Of a stretch of DNA of 64,000 nucleotides, positions 1 through 11,306 are shown in pieces. The stretch lies in contig OX485806.1 of NCBI GenBank assembly GCA_950295325.1, positions 58,213,169-58,277,168 on the forward strand. The letters are read 5' to 3'. The translations under genes were made by a program, and so were the position numbers. The stretch is from Polytrichum commune. Taxonomy: Eukaryota; Streptophyta; Polytrichopsida; Polytrichales; Polytrichaceae. Every line of letters begins with the position of its first letter. Position 1 is the stretch's first letter. Under the pieces are notes generated by a model. It saw only the letters and a program-made list of their open reading frames with translations, made no database searches and was not told the origin of the DNA.

Positions 1-52
1 CAAGAAGCCGCCTTGCTTTTGGTAAGATGCTCGGTTCACTTGGCAATTTGAT

Positions 53-271
53 TCAAACCTTCACAAAGTGGGCTATATCTTCCTTTATGCACCGCCAATG
101 GTACCTCCAAGACACCATTCTATGGCGGCTTTTTCTTTCTCCTCTATGGCCGGCAATAGGACTATCATATTCCTCCTTCAAAACCGATAGCCTCAACTTG
201 CCTTGTGGCACATATACCCGACTTTGTTTGCACTTGAACAATCCGTCCACCAACTTAACCTCTTTGAGCAC
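53..271 (-). mobile_element. Integrase zinc-binding segment of the gypsy fossil
   Basis: The peptide contains SPIAGHRGE followed by spaced His/Cys positions and ends in IAHFVKV. This matches the H2C2 zinc-binding N-terminus of plant Ty3/gypsy integrase (SPIAGHRG is typical). It lies downstream of the RNase H segments, as expected in this family. It is part of a broken element. Confidence 0.75.
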
Positions 272-689
272 CTTGCTCTTGCGAAGCTCACCTAAAAGCT
301 TTTGTGCTTTGGGGTAGTGAATTTACCCCTCCCGTATCTTGCATCACAAGTTTCCTTTGCCGGCACACATTAGCCACAAGGTTTGGATGGTTCTCATTGC
401 TTGGAACTCTTCCGGTCTACTTCGCGCATCCGGCACCACATTTCCACGGTCCGGTTTGTGGATCAAATCCACCTTCATAAGCGCCAAACTATCATGCCTC
501 CGCAATGACTTCGCGTTCACTTATGCTTGTATGTCAAAATACTTTTAGGACACATTGTCCATGTAGACCTTTGCTTTGTGCGACCCCATATAATGTCGCC
601 ACATCTTCAAGCAATGCACTACGGCAAAGAAGTTGTTTGTCATGAGTTGGTTGTCTTCTTTGACAACCATCGAGCTTTATGCTCCCATA

Positions 690-1560
690 TGCAATGGCCA
701 TCCATCTTACACATAATCCACCATTGGCAAAGGCACTCACCCCCGTATGCACCTCGAAAGGTTTGTCAAGCTCCGCGAACTTGAGCACGGGCGGCGAAGA
801 GAACTTGGTGTCAAGCTCCCCAAAGACTCGTGACAAACATCATCCCACTCTTGGGATAGCCATTTCTTCCACAAGTCGCACAAGGTGGGACAACCATCGA
901 GCTTCATGCTCTCATATGCCATGGCCATCCATCTTGCCTCAACGTCCGCCAATGGTAAAGTCACTCGCCCCCGTATGTACCTCAAAAGGTTTGTCAAACT
1001 CCGCGAACTTGAGCACGGGCGGCGAAGAGAACTTGCTCTTAAGCTTCTCAAAGACTTGGTGGCAAGGCTCATCCCACTCTTGGGATAGCCATTTCTTTCA
1101 CAAGTCGCACAAGGTTTGACAACCTTTAAGCTTAATGCTCCCATATGCAATGGGCATCCATCTTGGATCAACATCCGCCAATGGTAAAGTTACTCGCCCC
1201 CGTATGCACCTCAAAAGGTTTGTCAAATTTCGCAAACTTGAGCACGGGCGGCGAAGAAAACTTGGTCTTAAGCTCCTTAAAGACTTGGTGGCAAAGCTCA
1301 TCCCACTTTTGGGATAGCCATTTCTTGCATAAGTTGGACAAGGTCGGACAACCATCGAGCTTCATGCTCTTATATGCAATGGCCATCCATTTTGCCTCAA
1401 CATCCGCCAATGCTAATGTCACTCGCCCCCGTATGCACCTCAAAAGGTTTGTCAAAGTCCGCGAACTTAAGCACGGGTGGCGAAGAGAACTTGTTTTTGA
1501 GCCCCCCCAAAGGCTTGGTGACAAGGCTCATCCCACTCTTGGGATAGCCATTTTCCTCAA
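690..1560 (-). repeat. About four tandem copies of an RNase H-start segment, period about 229 bp
   Basis: The sequence gtttgtcaa followed by a cgcgaac-like block recurs at about 761, 989, 1218 and 1447, spaced 228-229 bp. Each unit codes on the minus strand for the KPFEVHTG segment that starts gypsy RNase H and for sequence around it. A whole element carries this segment once, so it has been tandemly amplified within the fossil. Confidence 0.85.
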
Positions 1561-1767
1561 TAAGTTGAATAAGGTCCTAGCAACCTTAGAAAACTCTCGA
1601 ATGAAGTTGTGGTACTAATTGGCTAGGCCAACAAATGACCTAAGCCCTTTTGAATCAAGGGCCAATTCTCCTTTTAGATTGCCTTGACATTCTTCATGTT
1701 TGTCCACCAACTTCATTTATCACCACATACCTCAAGAGCTCAATCTCTCGTTGAGCAAAGTTATTTT

Positions 1768-2271
1768 TCACTTCTTGGCGGTAATTTTTTTTTTGGGCAA
1801 CACATTGGTGAATACATCCTTGTATTTCACCAACATCACACCAATGTTGTTTGGGGGAGGCCCATCTTTCCTAGCCTCCCAATACGTTCCTTGGAGTTGC
1901 TCCAATTGAACCACGACCATTATGTTTTTTTTTTTTTTTTTTTTTTTAATTCGGTCCATTAAGACCAAATTCAACTTAGGTCCTCCTACCATAGGAGTCA
2001 TTGTTAATTTGAACTTCAATTCTTTGCCATTATGACACATCATAATGCACGGCAAGCACACCGGCTTGCACCTCACATCTATCATGTGAGTTTCAAAGAA
2101 GGCGGCCTTCACAATGACATGCATTTTATCTATTTCACTTGGTGTGAAATTTTGACAAAAATCCAATGTCCCACATTGAAAGGTTACATGCATCGCGGCC
2201 TCCTTTGTCTCATGCGGTTTGCCCTTTCCAAACCGCACCTTGGTGGGCTTGCCCGCTCTACCAATCGGCAA
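1768..2271 (-). mobile_element. Protease/linker segment of the gypsy fossil
   Basis: The minus-strand reading has a segment rich in hydrophobic strands, followed by KYKDVFTNVLPK, which resembles the conserved linker (EYxDVFPxxLP) found just before the reverse transcriptase of Ty3/gypsy elements. A 24-bp or longer T run around 1924-1947 lies inside it. It is part of a broken element. Confidence 0.6.
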
Positions 2272-2689
2272 GCCCCAACTCCCTTATGAGTTTTGGGCTC
2301 AAGAAGGCATGGCTTGCCTCTTTGTCAACCCATTAGACGTTTGTCCCATTCATTTGAGCCTCAAGATATAAAATAGTTGGCCTTGGCTTAAGGCTACTAG
2401 CCTTGGCCACAAAACCATCGTCTAACATTTGGTCCTCGGCAACACCATGAGTTTGGCTTGGTCCGCAAGGCCAACTTTTAACACTCCCGTCCGTGGCACA
2501 AATATGATCTAGCTTGGTACCACCAAACCACCTTCTCACATTTCGTCCACGGCACGAGCTAGCATGATTTGCCTTGGTATAATGGGCCAAACTACTTGCG
2601 CTCATTTCCTTGGGGCCTCTTTCGGCTAAACCCACTTTGTGGTGATGTGCCGTCCAACTTTTTCTTAGGAACATCGGCTTCAATGCTCT

Positions 2690-3107
2690 TCAAATCTTTA
2701 TGATTCGCACTACGTCCTCAAGATGCTTTGGGGTCTTGAACATGGTTTTCACCACCCGCCTTTGAAACCCACCTAAAACGATGCATTTCTTAGAAAGCTC
2801 GTCCATCCTAGATGTACCATTCATTTGGGTGTGAAATTCGCACATATACGCCTTAAGAGACCCCGCGTGCCTCATGTGCCCCAAGTTCATTTCAACATCA
2901 CCACCTTCTAAGCATTTCGAATTGGAATTTCAATCCAACATTAATGCCCTCCAAGGTTTTGGGTGCATTCGGTATTCTAGCCCCTGAATACTTTTCGAGG
3001 TTTGTGGGAGCCTTTTCAAAGCACTCCTCCATTTTCCTCACCGAATCCACCCTCATGCCCACCATTGTCATTAGAACCAATGGTATGGTCAAATTCCATT
3101 TACACAT
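2690..3107 (-). mobile_element. Gag capsid segment of the gypsy fossil
   Basis: Minus-strand readings include LGHMRHAGSLKAYMCEFH, typical of the capsid region of plant Ty3/gypsy gag (a tract with an SL..YxxEF motif). An upstream segment has PKTLEGINVGLKFQFEML-like sequence. Its position directly inside the primer site agrees with gag. It is broken, with several breaks. Confidence 0.65.
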
Positions 3108-3222
3108 GATCTTTGTTCCAATTTGAGCCTCACAACCTTTTGGAAACCCCGGGTCACCATCATAACCCGCTTATATGATAGCCATGCTTCCCTCAAAGTG
3201 CTAGCTCAAATATTGGAACCCT

Positions 3223-3234
3223 GCTCTGATACCA
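3223..3234 (-). other. Primer-binding site, tRNA-iMet type
   Basis: On the minus strand the sequence TGGTATCAGAGC follows the LTR end by two bases. This is the classical plant tRNA-iMet primer site and fixes the element's orientation as minus. Confidence 0.9.
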
Positions 3235-3236
3235 AA

Positions 3237-4209
3237 TGTCGCAACCCTTGCTAGGTCCCTTAATAATCTTGCCAATTTTCGTTTCTAGCAAAGCTTACGA
3301 GCGCTAACCCTTCGCATTCTGCCATGCTAATGGATAGCTCCTCTTACCCCGGACCAATAGTTCATAGGAGGGAACCAACCCTCCTACTTTGCTTTCGGGA
3401 CTCACCCCTTAATCGGTAACCCATTTCCCCAATGTGGACTTCCATCCATGGAAGTCCAATCCTATGTTGATCATCGCGTTGCCGGAGCAACACTACAACA
3501 ACCCGAACCATACTAGGCAACTATGGCCTCACATTGGGCCAATGCCCATGGAGGCCGTGCCGTTCGGCCTCGGGTGGGTGAGGCCACACCACCTCACCCA
3601 TATAAGCCTCTAGGACTTCACGCGGGGCCCCTACCCCACCGTCAACCAACCTCTTGTCTCTCTACCAAGAGTTGGGGCCAAGTGGACATTTTGCCTTAGC
3701 TGCTGGGCCTAGAACCCCCCCAGCAGCTTCAGACCATCATAACTTCCTTGTATCATGTCTGATCATAACAACCAACCACTCCATGTTCATCTACGCTTCA
3801 CGTAGATGCCAATGGACTCCTCACTTGCTCCATTTGAGCAAGTCTTGAGGAAGTTATGCCTGTTTGAACCTTGGCAGTCCCGGGAATCACTCCCAGGCAC
3901 TGCTGTAGCAGGGCGCTGTCCCGGGACAGCGCCCCACTCAAATGGCCATAACTCCTAGCTCACACCTCCGATTGAGGTGTTCTTGAGCATTCTAGAATCA
4001 CCACGCCATGAGCTACGCATAGCTCACGGCCTTACCCTTGTGCCTCCTAGTCTCCGTGGGTGGGAGGCGTTCCCAACGCCCGGGGCCCTCACCCACACTA
4101 GGATCACTTGGGCCCTCTCACCAACGGAGCCACAAGTCCCGGGTGTCACTCCGGGGTCCCCCTTGTGCCCATGGTGTTTCGGGCACTCCTCATGGAGAGG
4201 TGCGCGACA
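3237..4209 (-). mobile_element. LTR, family A (973 bp), 5' LTR of the gypsy fossil
   Basis: It begins TGTCGCAACC and ends GCGCGACA on the plus strand, giving TG..CA ends with inverted termini. It abuts the tRNA-iMet primer site at 3223-3234. It is near identical to 4288-5259 and clearly related to 8769-9739, and to inverted fragments at 45588-46039 and 49025-49640. Open frames inside it (for example on minus around 4326-4024) are LTR sequence, not genes. Confidence 0.9.
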
Positions 4210-4287
4210 ATCATAACCCGCATTTATGATAGCCATGTTTCCCTCAAAGTGCGAGCTCAAAACTTGGAACCTCGCTCTGATACCAAG
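4210..4287 (-). mobile_element. Duplicated leader with a second iMet primer site, between two LTRs
   Basis: These 78 bp repeat the leader found at about 3160-3236, including the tRNA-iMet primer site (4274-4285, TGGTATCAGAGC on minus). The leader lies between two same-orientation LTRs, so the locus reads LTR-leader-LTR. This points to recombination between tandem copies with loss of the body between them. Confidence 0.8.
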
Positions 4288-5259
4288 TGTCGCAACCCTT
4301 GCTAACCCCCTTAGCAATCTTGCCAATTTTCAATTCTAGCAAAGGTTACGAGCGCTAACCATTCGCATTCCGCCATGCTAATGGTTAGCTCCTCCTACCC
4401 CGGACCTTATAGTTCATAGGAAGGAACCAACCCTCCTACTTTGCTTTAGGGACTCACCCCTTAATCGGTAACCCATTCCTAGATGTGGACTTCCATCCAT
4501 GGAAGTCCAATCCTATGTTGATCATCGCGTTGCCGGAGCAACACTACAACAACCCGAACCATACTAGGCAACTATGGCCTCACATTGGGCCAATGCCCAT
4601 GGAGGCCGTGCCGTTCGGCCTCGGGTGGGTGAGGCCACACCACCTCACCCATATAAGCCTCTAGGACTTCACGCGGGGCCCCTACCCCACCGTCAACCAA
4701 CCTCTTGTCTCTCTACCAAGAGTTGGGGCCAAGTGGACATTTTGCCTTAGCTGCTGGGCCTAGAACCCCCCCAGCAGCTTCAGACCATCATAACTTCCTT
4801 GTATCATGTCTGATCATAACAACCAACCACTCCATCCTCATCTACGCTTCACGTAGATGAAGATGGACTCCTCACTTGCCCCATTCGGGCAAGTCTTGAG
4901 GAAGTTATGCCTGTTTGAACCCTGGCAGTCCCGGGAATCACTCCCAGGCACTGCTGTACCAGGCGCTGTCCCGGGACAGCGCCCCACTCAAATGGCCATA
5001 ACTCCTAGCTCACACCTCCGATTGAGGTGTTCTTGAGCATTCTAGAATCACCACGCCATGAGCTACGCATAGCTCATGGCCTTACCCTTGTGCCTCCTAG
5101 TCTCCGTGGGTGGGAGGCGTTCCCAACGCCCGGGGCCCTCACCCACACTAGGATCACTTGGGCCCTCTCACCAATGGCGCCACAAGTCCCGGGTGTCACT
5201 CCGGGGTCCCCCTTGTGCCCATGGTGTTTCGGGCACTCCTCATGGAGAGGTGCGCGACA
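4288..5259 (-). mobile_element. LTR, family A (972 bp), outer copy
   Basis: Same termini (TGTCGC..GCGACA), length and orientation as the LTR at 3237-4209. The two differ mainly at scattered single bases, so they are of similar age. It ends 67 bp from the 3' end of the broken coding region at 5326-7374. The matching target-site duplicate would lie outside the window. Confidence 0.9.
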
Positions 5260-5325
5260 TGATCCCTCCTTCGAGTGACTGCTGAGTCCGCTGACGGCGG
5301 ATGAGCCCCCTCCCGGCGATGCCTT

Positions 5326-7374
5326 CTACAGCTGCGTGAGCATCCTCCTCATGTTCGGAGACGGGGCAATCTCGTCCTCCGAATCTGCTGCCCCCTCGAT
5401 TCGCGGTGTTCCGGTCCCTGAGGTTCCGGAAACTGTTTCTGGGGTTCCGGAGACGGTCCCCGGGGTTCCGGTAACTGTCCCCTTCCGGATGCTCCGAACC
5501 GGAGAAGGATCGCATCCGATACGCTGTTTCGGATTCTGCCCGCCTGAGATCGAGGCAGTCCGCGGATCCCTGTTGGAGGGTGGCGGAGGAAAATGACTAA
5601 CCATTTGGCAGTCCGGAGGAGACGACGGCGAGGCGTGGGTCATAGGGGCCTTGCCCCTACTCGGAGTTGCCTCTCGATCCGAAGTTTGATGCCGGATCGG
5701 TGTCCTAGCCCTGTCCGGAGTCCGGGACCAATCGGAGGTCTGCGGAACCGAGGACTGGCCTCGTCCGGATCTAACAGACCCGGTATTCTTTCTCCTCACC
5801 CTTTCCGGAGCTCTTCCGAAACTAGCCGGCCGAGAGCCGCCTCCCTGCTGGCTGGGTCCTGCAGACGTTGGCGGGTTCTGAACCAGAGAAACCTCGCCAA
5901 CTACTTCGTAGAGGGTTCCGGTTGGGGACCCAGGCGGACCCGGATAGAGTACCCGCCGGGGTGTTCCGCTTGGCGGAACCACCTTCTAGATTTCCGCCAG
6001 GAGATCCTTCATCGTCCATGAGTATTTTACGAGGATGGGAAGGGTCTGTCTGGCAGAAGCAGGTTCTCCAGACTCCATCATCCGGTCGTAGAGATGCGCC
6101 TTGTTGACGATCTCTGCCGGATGCCCCACCAGCTCCCGGATCCGGTTGAAGAGCACTACCTGCTCCGCGTGGTACTTCCGAATCTCTTCGCTCTTCTGAC
6201 TCAGCTCTTGAGTCATGGCCGCTACCTGCGCGGTGAGGTGAGCATTCTCCGTCTTGGCCTGCTCGAGCTCCTTCCTGTCCGCCCTCTTGGCCAACTCCCG
6301 GAGGATATTTCCGGGTCCGGAGTCGTCGAGGGCCTAGTTCGCTCCTCGGACGATGTGCTCCAACCGGTAGTACTGGTTTTGGAGATCCTCCATCCCCTCC
6401 TGGACCCGCTTGAAGGGATTTTCCGGAAAGTCCCAAGCGGCAAGGTCCACATTCCGCCAAGTGGTTTCCCGGCTGGGCCCGGGTTCCGGATGATGATGAG
6501 GAAGAGGAGGAGGAGAGAGTGGCCTAGAAATGGTTGGCGGCGGGCTTCCGGGTGATGAGGGAGGTGCTTCCGGAATGATGGGTTCACTGGAAGTCTCCGT
6601 CTCGAAGTCTCCAACTTCCGGATGGAGCTTGTAGGTGACCTCGTCCGCCGCTATCGTCAGCAGGTCCTCCTCGGCCGTGAAACAGTCGAAGTGCTGATAG
6701 AGGTGCAGAATGAAGGGGGAGAGGAAGGAAGGTTTCCGGCCTATGTGGGGGAGGGCCCGCCCTACTATCTCCTGGATTATCAGACCCCAATTCACCGGCC
6801 GGACTCCGGACATGGCACCAAACAGGGTGTTAGCCATGGTGAGGCTAATCCGTTTCGGCTTGTCCGGATTGAGGATGGGCAAGAGGAATTCTAACACCCT
6901 CCGCTCCCTAAGGTTCCGGCAGTTCCCGGGGTGGAAGCCGTCCTTCGGATCCGCGTCCCCTCTAAACTTTCCGGCGAACAAGCCGTCGCGCCGGCCGACC
7001 CACCCCTCTGCAATTCCCCTCGGGAATTCCTTTACCCTGTTCCATACATCCGGAGTCCAATGATCCGGATCCCTCCTCTTGGTCCCTAACCACTGATTAC
7101 CTCTCTCGAACTTGAATTCTCGGAGGGTATTTTCCGCTTGGAGGTTCCAAGGTTTGGCGAGCAGCCCAGCACAGCCCATAACCCGGAGATCCTCCGCTAG
7201 CTCCTGCAACTCCCTATTATCTCTTGGAATTGCAGGGACTAGGGTTTCGAGCGGGATTGGGATGGGTTCCCTCTTATCCTTTTCCCGTGTTTCCGGCATC
7301 TTCCTCTCTTCTCTCAACTTCCGTCTCAATTTACGGAAACTCTCTCCTCTCCGGGTACCCTCTCTTCCGCTCAA
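5326..7374 (-). pseudogene. Broken long coding region of unknown family (possibly element-derived)
   Basis: One reading frame is open over most of about 680 codons and is broken by about two in-frame stops. The start is the ATG at 7374. The first half is globular (LQAENTLREFKFERGNQWLG, then a PKDGFHPGNC segment and a NPDKP segment). A Pro/Ser-rich stretch follows, then a heptad-like coiled coil (about 6300-6150, LEQAKTENAHLTAQ), a PASARQTLPILVKYSWTMKD segment, and a Pro/Thr/Arg-rich low-complexity tail with repeated TGTPETVSG-type units. The region is much more GC-rich than its surroundings. I do not recognise the family. Coiled-coil plus disordered tail, and its setting among LTR elements, would suit a structural protein of a mobile element, but that is inference. 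Confidence 0.5.
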
Positions 7375-7530
7375 CCGCTATGGAGTCCCGGCAAGCCAAC
7401 TGCCGGTGACTAGAAAGTACGGAGTCCCAGCAATCGAACTGCTGGCGGCTCGAAAGAAAAACAAAGTCTCACCACTCTTTCACTCAACAATTCTTCTCCT
7501 TGCAAAAAGTGGGGAGGAGATGGAAGAGAC

Positions 7531-7708
7531 CCTTAAATATCCTCCCCCTCTTCCTCTCACGATTACCGTTAGGGTTTAACGGAAAACGGTTACCAACCGT
7601 TTTCCGACGGTTTCCCCCAACCGTTATAAACCCGTTGTAACCGCCACTTTCGGTCCGTTGGTTAATCTTGGCGCGGCCATTACTTGGTCCGAACCAGCGG
7701 TTCGGACC
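7531..7708 (-). promoter_or_regulatory. Putative promoter with two perfect hairpins upstream of the 5326-7374 reading frame
   Basis: A TATTTAAGG TATA-like element lies on minus at 7531-7542, about 155 bp before the ATG at 7374. Upstream are two perfect inverted repeats: 7581-7605 (11-bp arms around ACC; arm GGAAAACGGTT) and 7686-7708 (10-bp arms around AGC; arm GGTCCGAACC). The flank is full of CCGTTTT/GGTCCG half-sites that could bind a dimeric factor. Function is inferred. Confidence 0.4.
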
Positions 7709-7759
7709 ATGATTAAACGGTCCGCTAATCCAATTTGACGGACCAGTCATAATACTCAT

Positions 7760-8768
7760 TTTTATTCGTTTTATCGCACAAGGCGGATTTAGAATGCCCT
7801 ATTTCCTAGTACAAGTAATTTATCCTAAGAGGCCTTATTATCCTCATACGAGCAAGGAAAAATACGGAAATTGAATCCGTATTTCCATATTTCCGTCGAA
7901 TTTGGACTCCCACACTTTTCCTCGGAGCGCCCAGCTGCAAGTGGCGGAGCGAGGCGACTAGCAAAGCCAAGCTGTGTCAATGCCTCACCTAATCAGACAT
8001 TTGTTGCGAGCCAGCTCGGAGCTGTAGTAATCTCAACTGCGCCTAAGATGGAGGCATGCATTCTTTAATCCCAGCTAGCCTCGTGCCGAGCAGGGTGCAG
8101 TTGCTGCAAGGCCAGAAGTAGGGAGAACACAGGAGGTGAACTCAACCAGCAGTGGTCCAAGAGGTCCTCATCAACGCCAAGTGGCAGAGAGGAAGGGAGT
8201 CTTCCGAAGGTGGTTGCTGAGGCGAGTCATACCGATTGCTGTTGGAGAAGACAAAGTACTCTATTGGCATTTTTTTTATGATCTCCTTCATTGCAGCAGC
8301 GTGGTTAGAAGTTGGAATGTAGGGGTGTGGCTTTGGAATGATTGGTGAAGTTGAGGTACTGGGCATGGGCAAGCCAAAGGTATAATTGGTGTTGCCTCAA
8401 TGCCATTAGGAAATAGTTTAGGTTAGTTGATTAGCTCTTTGTTGTAGGTTGGAGGCTTGAGAACGGGTGTTGAAGTTTAATGGGTGATTGTGTTTAGTAA
8501 TGACTACAAAAAAGGAGAGTATTTCTGAATACTTGTGACCTTGTGTTCTTCCAATAAAGGTTGTTTGTTTTATATTTACTTGGATGGAGCATTGAGAGCT
8601 TGGTTCTAATGGCTAAGGAAAACCATGCTAGTACATGTGAGCCATGGGCTCTCACCCGGATTACAACGCCCAAAGGTGGGGGTTTATGGCTGACAATCTC
8701 TAATTATTCTAAGGACTCAAATCGATTCCGAATCCCAAAGGCGGTCCATCGTAGCACTTGACCAGCCT
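7760..8768. other. No gene seen
   Basis: Only short chance reading frames occur. There is no LTR end, terminal inverted repeat or recognisable coding motif. Confidence 0.5.
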
Positions 8769-9739
8769 TGTCGCAACCCTTGGTAGCTCCTTTTAAAAAT
8801 CTTCCCAATTTCCATTTCTAACAAAGGTTACGAGTGCTAACCCTTCGCATTCCGCCATGCTAATGGTTAGCTCTTCCTACCCCGGACCTTGTAATTCATA
8901 AGAGGGGAACCAACCCTCCTACTTTGCTTTCGGGACTCACCTGTTAATCGGTAACCAGTCCTTGGATGTGGACTTCCATCCATGGAAGTCCACTCCTATG
9001 TTGATCATCGCGTTGCCGGAGCAACACTACAACAACCCGAACCATACTAGGCAACTATGGCCTCACAATGGGCCAAAGCCCATGGAGGCCGTGCCGTTCG
9101 GCCTCGGGTGGGTGAGGCCACACCACCTCACCCATATAAGCCTCTAGGACTCTACGCGGGGCCCCTACCCCACCGTCAAGAAACCTCTTGTCTCTCTACC
9201 AAGAGTTGGGGCCAAGTAGACATTTTCCCTTATCCGCTGGGCCTAATAGCCCCCAGCAGCTTCAAACCATCATAACTTCCTTTTTTGATGTTTCATACTA
9301 ACAAGCAAGCACTCTGTCTTCATTTTCGCTTCACGTAGATGCCGATGGACTCCTTACTTGCCCCATTCGGGCAAGTATTGAGGAAGTTATGCCTGTTCGA
9401 ACCTTGGCAGTCCTGGGAATCACTCCCAGGCATTGCTGTAGCAGGCGGTGTCCCGGGACAGCGCCCCACTCAAATTGCCATAACTCTTAGCTCACACCTC
9501 CGATTGAGGTGTTCTTGAGCTTTATGGAATCAACACTCATAAGCTACGATAGCTGATGGCCTTAGCCTTGTGCCTCCTAGTCTCCGTGGGTGGGAGGCGT
9601 TCCCAACGCCCGGGGCCCCCACCCACACTAGGATCATTTGGGCCCTCTCACCAACGGTGCCACAAGTCCCGGGTGTCACTCTGGAGTCCCCCTCGTGCCC
9701 ATGGTGTTTCGGGCACTCCTCATGGAGAGGTGCGCAACA
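8769..9739 (-). mobile_element. Isolated LTR, family A (971 bp)
   Basis: It begins TGTCGCAACC and ends GCGCAACA, aligned end to end with the LTRs at 3237 and 4288. It is more diverged, so it is probably older than that pair. No internal sequence flanks it. The 5 bp on each side (AGCCT and AGGCC) do not match, so a simple solo LTR is likely but not proven. Confidence 0.85.
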
Positions 9740-9899
9740 AGGCCAACAATTTAGGATCCCGCGCTTGGAAGAGATGATTTCCCTCTCTCGGTGATGCTCT
9801 CGACAATACATTCCAAACACGGAATGCATATGAATTGCACCCTTGGCGGTGTCACACCAGTAACCATATTCCAATATGGGTTGCAGTCATGTGTAGTGG

Positions 9900-11306
9900 T
9901 GTGAGGCCAAACCCACCACCCTTAAGCGTCCTAGTCCGGGTGATGGTTTTGAGAATCACATGTATTGTTTGTATCTTGAAAAATGCTCTCTTCACATCCC
10001 AAGGCATTCATGTCATTTTGAATCACTTTGTTTATTAGTAGTAGCCTCTTGGCTTGTGACCGAATTGGCCTTCTCAAGGATCCAACTGGCAGCCTTGGCA
10101 ACACAAGCTCTCAAGGATATTCCCCTTGCACCTTTGATTATCCTCTCCTTCACTTTGCCATTGCTAGAGTCCTCCTCTTTCTCCATTGTTATATAAGTGA
10201 TTGATTTTTACCAAAGAGGATGTAAGTGTTGAAAAACACTCCCTCAATGGTTAAACTCAACTACAATTGCTTGTGAAAACCACACACCCTTCTAGCTATC
10301 TAATTACACAACTCACACATTGACTAATCTAATTAAGCCATCTCCCTAAGTCCTAATCCTAAAGTCACCCACATCACTCATTAGGTGATGGTTTCACTAA
10401 CTTAATCTCCAACTAATTCTCAGGTCTCCTAATCCAGCTCGGCTTGGTTTACCCTTGATCTGGTGGTAACTTCGGCTTAACAACAACCCTTAGTCTGCTG
10501 GCTGGACCGGTAGCTCCTTAGTCTGCTGGCTGAGGCATGTAGTTCCTTAGTCTGCTGGACCGAGGCCGGTAGCTCCTTAGTCTGCTGGGCCGAACCAGTA
10601 GCTCCTTAGTCTGTTGGGCGAAGCTCAGTACAATCACAGCTAAGGCTTGGCCAAAGCTTATTAATGGCCCTAACCCACACACTAATTCGGAGTCCACCTA
10701 AAGGGCTTTTAAACTACAAGCTAATTTGGTGACCCTAAGCCTCTAATTAAATACTTTGCTACTTGGTTTTTATGATTTGGACCAATTAACTAAGCTAACT
10801 CCCTAACATCACTAAGGGCTAACTAATCCACACACGTGGCTTCCAAGCTCTAAGAGCTCACTCCCGTGGGAGAACTTGAGAGAGAAAAAAAAAATGAGAG
10901 AGAAAGGTCCTTAAGTAGCAAAGAGGGAGAGAGGGGGAGTGAGGTAAGGATAGGGTGAGAGGATTAGAGCCTCCAATCACAACCTCTTAACCTTCCCCTT
11001 CTAAGTAGGGACTCCTCCCATCCACAAAGCTTTTCCTTCTTAAACCAACAAAGTGGATCCTAATGTGGGCATTTAACCCGCGGAGCTCACCTTGCCTCAC
11101 CTTCCTCCATACTCACCTAGTCAAGGTATTTACCCATTGAGCTAAAACACCAAAACGACCACACAACACTTTCTAATGTCTAAACTTAAATCCACACCAC
11201 TCTTCACTCTTTTTATATTTTGTGAATAATCATAACACATCAAAGTCAAACTAAAAATGGTTTCAAAGAGTTAATCACCACATGTGGGCACCATTTTGGG
11301 CTCACA
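9900..11306. mobile_element. Solo LTR, family B (1,407 bp), with 5-bp target duplication AGTGG
   Basis: Termini are TGTGAGGCCAAA and TTTGGGCTCACA. The 5 bp before (9895-9899) and after (11307-11311) are both AGTGG. Related copies are at 14024-15342 and, inverted, at 32039-33521. There are no internal coding parts, so this is a solo LTR left by LTR-LTR recombination. Transcription direction is not established. Confidence 0.9.
10488..10625. repeat. Short tandem repeat inside LTR-B, 5 units of about 28-31 bp
   Basis: The core ccttagtctgctgg recurs at 10488, 10516, 10544, 10575 and 10605. The other LTR-B copies carry different tandem repeats at about the same place. Confidence 0.8.

Larger units (their letters stand above)
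1..3236 (-). mobile_element. Ty3/gypsy LTR retrotransposon fossil, internal region, runs off the left edge
   Basis: Reading on the minus strand from the primer site at 3234, the parts come in Ty3/gypsy order: gag capsid-like segments (about 3107-2690), a protease and linker segment (about 2271-1768, ending in a KYKDVF-type sequence usual before reverse transcriptase), RNase H start segments (KPFEVHTG motif, about 1560-690), and the integrase zinc-binding region (about 271-53). The primer-binding site next to the LTR matches tRNA-iMet. The element is broken, with many breaks, and looks old. Its far LTR lies outside the window. Family assignment rests on domain order and motifs seen directly; the lineage within Ty3/gypsy is not determined. 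Confidence 0.85.

Noticed and set aside
4024-4326. 100-codon minus-strand frame repeated in several places (also 9530-9874)
   Set aside because: It lies wholly within LTR family A and recurs because the LTR recurs.
5593-6021. 142-codon plus-strand frame
   Set aside because: It is the antisense shadow of the Pro/Arg-rich tail of the 5326-7374 coding region.
8769-9739. Target-site duplication of the isolated LTR-A
   Set aside because: Flanks AGCCT and AGGCC do not match, so I do not claim a simple solo LTR with intact duplication.
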